Assembly: GCA_946811695.1 (NCBI GenBank)
Contig: OX328124.1
Coordinates: 93,153,176 to 93,217,175, forward strand
Direction of reading: 5' to 3'
DNA from: Gonocerus acuteangulatus
Lineage: Eukaryota; Arthropoda; Insecta; Hemiptera; Coreidae
Length of the DNA stretch: 64,000 nt
The position numbers and the translations under genes were made by a program. This document shows, one piece after another, positions 59,440-64,000 of this stretch. How positions within the stretch are numbered: the first letter of the stretch is position 1; every line of letters begins with the position of its first letter. The notes beneath the pieces are model-generated. The model saw nothing but the letters and a program-made list of their open reading frames with translations. It made no database searches and was not told the DNA's origin.

Positions 59440-60130
59440 ACTTTTAAGGAAATATTGGTGGAACTCGATAGACAGGAATGGGAAGAAGAGGAAGATGTTG
59501 GAGAAAGCGGATCAGATGAAGGGGGAGACGTAGTTCATCAAAGTGACCACGTTAGTAATTCTACTTTACCTATGTGAGATTGGCGATCAATGTGAAAACA
59601 CCTTTGTTATCAAAAAACTACAATGGAGTTTGGCCAAAGAATCGATGAATCCACGGGTGAAAAAATTAACCAACCATGATTACTTTTTACAGTTCTAAAA
59701 AGGAGGAGTAAACATCAATGGCCAAATGTGTGCAAACTATAATGCATGGCGCACCAAGAGATTGGCTTAGGCTATATTTTTTCTTTTGATCAATCTCAGC
59801 GCTAGAAAGGCATGTGTTGTTAACAAAACCGTCACTGGATTCTGGAAAGCTGATGGTAGGAAGAGCTTATTGAAAAACCTAATTAGTCAAGAATTATGGT
59901 ATCTGTTCGTCGCAAATTCTTTTTCTACCTAGGCCTCTCCAACAAAAGATCAAGACATGTATGGAAGAACAAGGTTTGATGGTTATTCAGCCAGGAAATA
60001 AAGATGAGGCAGAAGAATGATGCCGAAAGGAAAGGAAAATGTGTAGTTTTTGTCCTGCCACTAAAGATAATAAATATTCTTCTTTTTATGACACATGTGG
60101 CAAATGTGTGTGTAAGGACCTTTCCTCACT
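59440..60130 (+). pseudogene. piggyBac transposase relics
   Basis: An acidic N-terminal segment (59470-59530, reading like 'EWEEEEDVGESGSDEGGD') is followed by broken sequence. Near 60004-60120 lies a frame-shifted Cys-rich tail: 'QKNDAERKGKCVV', then 'CPATKDNKYSSFYDTCGKCV'. The C-x2-C pairs match the C-terminal cysteine-rich DNA-binding domain of piggyBac transposases. The DDD catalytic core is largely deleted. Confidence 0.65.
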
Positions 60131-60272
60131 TGTTTCCAATTAACCTAAGCCTTAAGTATTTTCATTTTTCGTTATTGAATGATAAATTTTCATTTTGTAA
60201 ATATACCTTCCATTCAGCACTACTTTTTTAATGATTTTTTTATGTAAATTTTGATAACTATTGTATTATTTT

Positions 60273-60615
60273 GGGGGCGAGGTTAACTCAGTGGTAGAGC
60301 ACTGGCTAATAAGTTGGAGGACCTGAGTTCAAATCCCGAGCAAGCACTAAAGATTTTTTCTTCTAGTGTCTTCGTTCATGGGTTGAATTCGGCCTCCCTG
60401 ACCGTCCCTAGGCCAACCCAGCCTTTAATTAATTTAATAATGGGTACCTTGGGTGCTAATGACTCTAGCAGTCGAAGCAGCCAAGGGGAAAATCAGGCGG
60501 CCGGAGTACTGACCACACTATCTCCCTAGTGTGCCGTATGGTCATGAATCAGATACCTCTATAGTATCTGCCCCTCAGGGCCCTCGTGGCCTGTTACGGG
60601 ACTGATTTTTTTTTT
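60273..60615 (+). repeat. SINE-A, tRNA-derived, copy 2
   Basis: The exact 13-bp duplication ATTGTATTATTTT flanks it (60260-60272, 60616-60628). The head 'ggttaactcagtggtagagc' and B box 'gagttcaaatcccgagc' are better preserved than in copy 1. The body is nearly identical to 42801-43163. The 71-codon ORF inside is the SINE body, not a gene. Confidence 0.92.
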
Positions 60616-61029
60616 ATTGTATTATTTTAATAAATGGCATGTATTTCAATAAATATTTGAGTTTATAATTATTATTTTTAAATTACATTACCAAAAAAAA
60701 ATCAATTTAAAATTCGGGTCACTGCTAACCCGACGCCACTAGCTTTGAAAGAAAAAGCACGCCAGTAACTAAGGGTTAAACCATTACATATTTAATGTCC
60801 TTAATTTATTACTGTTTATTTTTTTTAATATAATTTACTCATTTATTTATTTTTTTCAGTTGGTATTTTTCTTCTTTTTTTAAAAAAATATAAATTTTTT
60901 TTTTTCACTTTTAACTTTGACTTACTCTACTCAATAACAATATTTTCAACTTATAGCCATTACCATTCAGTCTATGACCAGTCTCGAGTGGACCTAAGGG
61001 TCGCTGTGTCTCTTCTGAAGTTGAAGATG

Positions 61030-61115
61030 TAAGCCTATGCATTTATAACTTATTGTCCTGAAGAGACATCAAAAAGGCGTGAAAAATGTTGGAAAATAAA
61101 TAAATAAACTAGTGA
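61030..61115 (+). repeat. Decayed hammerhead-like/Penelope-type relic
   Basis: 'gtcctgaagagacatcaaa' then 'aaggcgtgaaaaatgttgg' and 'aaaataaataaataaactag' follow the order CTGAAGA, hairpin, GAAA, stem III, A-rich tail. Stem II and stem III pairing are damaged. Confidence 0.35.
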
Positions 61116-61116
61116 G

Positions 61117-62039
61117 GAGTGAATTGGTGTGTTTTTGACCCTACAAGTTCAACAATTCCTAAATCAGAGTAAACGGCCATTTTAGTATAAATTTAATATT
61201 GCTTTACTTATTCACTTACAGGTCCGAGGACAGGCACCATATGAAGCTAAATCTCGAGAGTATGGTTCAATAGGAAAGAGAAGTGGATGAGGATGTTGCA
61301 ATTTGAAAATGTTCCATATCCGAGTTGAAACGCTGGGTCTTTCTATTGGATAGACGGCTCGCAGCGGAGGTATAAAACGGATTTAGAGAGAACCGTTTTG
61401 TAGTAACCTCCCTCTCTAACCAGTTACTCTTTCAACACTTCCCTCTCCTCTCCCATCTATCACAACAGTTCGACCGGCCTATTTTTTCTTCTTTTTTTTT
61501 TTTCTTTCAATCAGACGTCAGTTTCCCTTTTTTTCGTTTTTTTTTTTCGATTTTCTGTTGAGTGTGAGGAGCGCCAATAGAATGAGTTCCGATCGCGCTC
61601 TCCTTTGAACCTTGTGAAACTTATGTATCTGTGTCAAATGAATTATTGATTCATAAAGATTTTCTTCTGGATATAAAGCAACATTCTTATGACAATTTCT
61701 TCTAATCCTATAATTAAGCAGGCAAAAGGTCAATATATAAAAATATATATACAAATTATTTATTTATTGAGTCCCGCTTCAATGGCGATAACACAAAGAA
61801 GAGTATCCTCTGAACATAGCTATTCTAGAAAATCAGCATGTTTATTGGTGTTGGAAGTGTGTGTGGTTATGTAATTTTTTAGATGTAGGGTTAATAAACA
61901 AATTCAATTATTAAATTATAAATTAAATTATTTCTTAATTTAATTTATATCATAGTATCGTGCACTGTGAATATTTCTTCAGTAGTTAACAAAACGCAAT
62001 ATTTATAGACTGCATGTAATAGAAACCTGCACGTGTATG

Positions 62040-62045
<6 letters not shown>
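61117..62045. other. Mixed DNA with pyrimidine-rich patches, no gene
   Basis: C/T-rich 61430-61560 on the plus strand and a short ORF at 61689 without features. Confidence 0.35.
61371..61376 (+). promoter_or_regulatory. Candidate TATA box
   Basis: TATAAA lies in a locally GC-richer setting (gcagcggaggtataaaacgg). About 30 bp downstream (61400) the sequence 'tagtaacctccctctctaac' could hold a start site. No ORF with a recognisable product follows within 600 bp. Low confidence. Confidence 0.2.

Positions 62046-62089
<44 letters not shown>
62046..62089. repeat. (TA)n microsatellite
   Basis: Pure TA run. Confidence 0.95.
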
Positions 62090-62096
<7 letters not shown>

Positions 62097-64000
62097 CCGG
62101 TCTTTACTCTACAAGAACAGACCGTCTCAGTAAAAGTAGAATGAAGACGGCAAGTCCGGGGGTTCATTCTGTGCAGTGAGTTCTGCGAGGATCTGCTCTT
62201 GCGTCCACACTATTTAGCTTCTAATGTAAATATATTGACAGAAAAAAGATGCTAATGACCCTGGCATTTGAAGCACCTATTAATTATAGGCTATAATTAA
62301 TAAATACAAAAAAAAAATGCCAGCAAAAATGTCAAAAACGTTTAAATAACCGATACGCGGCCGGCATCGCTGCCAATGGACTGACTCTCTCTTCATAGAA
62401 TTCCATAATTTTAAGAGAAGTCTCCATGAAAGTTTATAAATGTTTCACCAAATTTCGTATTGTCCATCTAGTCAGGCACAGGGACATCGTTGCCCACATT
62501 CAGAAGATGATCGGTACATTCAGGACTACATGCAACTCTAAAGATGTGGCCGATAAGTCCAATAAAACTCTATGATAAATATACTCTTGCTCTAGAAAAA
62601 CTTATTAAATCAGTACACGAAAATACAAGATTGAGATATTAGATTTAGGACCCTTTGTGTTGTTGGAAAGCTGATGTATCAGTAAAGAAACAGTTAAACA
62701 ATTATATAAATTTTCTGTTATCTTTATATTTACTATATGCTTCGTTTTGTTTTTCTTTTGCTTTTTTTCATGTTAAATTTAGATTATTCTTAGAAGTAAT
62801 TCTGTAAGTTTTATACTATTACTTAGTTTCCATCTTCATGCTTCCACAAATGAAATAATTGTCAAAGACCAGCACAAATCGTGCAGAACTTATAAAGAAG
62901 ATTTCTTAAAAGACGAAACGTTTGTTTAGACATTAGGGTTTACTCCAGAGAAAATGTAAATAAAAATTAATAATTGAGTCAGCTTTCCATTAAATACCTA
63001 AAAAAACAAAACTGTATTTGTCTATTTTGTATTTATATAGGGTAATTTAAGCATTTTATTAGGAAATAAAATTCGGGCTAAATAAACTTCTTTGCTATGT
63101 AGTTGGGATGTGTTAAATTATGCAGCTACTCCGTGACGAACTTCATATGGGAGGGCATATACTTTAATAATATTCTAACAATTTACAATAAGAAAAAAAA
63201 AATCTTTAGAAAAAATATTTCTAATTACAGCATACCAAGGCGAAAATAAAAGACCCCTGGACTGGATAAGGAGGAAACCAGTTTTAATAAAGTTCAATTA
63301 GTTACACCTAAATTCAAGGTTTTTTTATTATTATTAAAGGAGCGTCATTATAAAAGGCGTTCATTAAATTTTTCTCAAACAGAAATTGTGAATTACTTTT
63401 CTAGCTTTTTCACAAGGCACTAAATTCAGAAGCGAAAAAGACTAAATACAAATCATTATGCCCCAATTATATTTATTATTCCTTTTAAACTTGAATGATC
63501 TTCATAATTACATAAAAGAGCGTTATAAAAAATTAAAATACCTATGTATTTTTTATATTTTAAAGGAAAATAAATATTTGTTGCCTCAGACGAACAAACT
63601 GTCCAGATTTAGCACTTACAAGTAATTAATGCGGAAAATGTAGCTTCATAGTGGAAGCAAAAATCAATATTGAAACCCATATAGAAAACATACTAAACTT
63701 CCTGATGCAATTTTACAATAGATTCATTAAAAAGAAAACGCATAGCTATTTATTGGCTCCACGGTCATGATGATATACCACAAGGTACGCTGGTAGACAG
63801 GAAGGAAAAATTATCTGCCACAAAAAAACAAGTAATTTATTTATTTTATTTTGAGCTTCGCAATTTTAGTGATGAGCTCATGATGAAGGAAAGTTTTCCG
63901 TCTAGTCAAAAAAACAAAAAACAAAAAAAAAAAAAATAAAAAAAAAGAACACCAATAACTAAATTAAGAAAAAAGTAAAATGAAGAAAAACAACAAAACA
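62090..64000. other. AT-rich DNA, nothing recognised except one repeat end
   Basis: 'ttatgcagctactccgtgac' followed by gaacttc (63118-63144) is the reverse of the family H outer end seen at 19249 and 34798. The rest of that element is not present. No ORF of note. Confidence 0.4.

Larger units (their letters stand above)
59116..60775 (+). mobile_element. piggyBac-type element, internally deleted, holding a SINE
   Basis: TTAA flanks both sides (59112-59115, 60776-60779). The ends CCCTTAATTACTGGC and, in reverse, CCCTTAGTTACTGGC are inverted repeats. Subterminal 'gacccgacgccagt' motifs occur at 59297, 59340 and, altered, 60738. Coding relics survive at both ends of the transposase. SINE-A copy 2 sits at 60273. 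Confidence 0.85.

Noticed and set aside
60314..60529. 71-codon ORF
   Set aside because: It lies wholly within SINE-A copy 2.

Overview
The window is AT-rich eukaryotic nuclear DNA from an invertebrate animal, most likely an arthropod. The evidence is the repeat mix: DD34D mariner, Transib-like, hAT, piggyBac and Helitron DNA transposons, jockey-like LINEs, Ty3/gypsy and copia relics, and tRNA- and 5S-derived SINEs, plus very long (TA)n tracts. I found no bacterial, phage or CRISPR organisation. I cannot fix the class or species from sequence alone. No complete host protein gene is visible. The only convincing host-type gene is a tRNA-Trp(CCA) at 57565-57636. Two short splice-bounded open stretches and one TATA-type promoter are weak candidates for host gene parts.

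Layout. 1-7 kb: unique AT-rich DNA, two LINE ORF2 relics and a four-copy tandem repeat. 7.2-9.3 kb: an interspersed repeat holding a SINE tail, which holds a Transib-like element with CACAGTG ends. 12.5-14.7 kb: a short LTR element of gypsy type that lost reverse transcriptase and most of integrase. 15.3-16.7 kb: a piggyBac-type TTAA element. 19.2-21.3 kb: a repeat with an 11-unit satellite core, repeated in reverse at 33.5-34.8 kb. 24.8-26.6 kb: a hAT holding a 5S-type SINE and a second hAT. 27.5-39.5 kb: a deep nest in which a Transib-like MITE is split by two head-to-tail Helitrons, the second of which is split by a hAT, a MITE and a SINE. The SINE is split by a 6.3-kb inverted-repeat element that contains a mariner. 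40.5-44.2 kb: a jockey-like LINE with clean target duplications, a hAT foldback with a tRNA-SINE in it, a LINE relic and a 200-N gap. 45.8-51 kb: SINE and LINE relics, a second Transib-like MITE and a 715-bp foldback. 55-61 kb: a LINE relic, SINEs, tRNA-Trp and a piggyBac with a SINE in it. The rest is AT-rich DNA where I see nothing.

The most interesting signal is a set of small hammerhead-ribozyme-like motifs (CTGANGA, a hairpin, GAAA, a self-complementary ACGT or ACATGT, then C). They sit as outward-facing pairs in the arms of inverted repeats at 27.5-27.8, 39.1 and 50.2-50.9 kb, with decayed single copies at 11.6 and 61.05 kb. This fits the ribozymes known from Penelope-like retroelements, although no Penelope protein is visible here. 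The window is best read as a layered transposon deposit whose order of insertion can be reconstructed from target-site duplications and from paralogous empty sites inside the same 64 kb.
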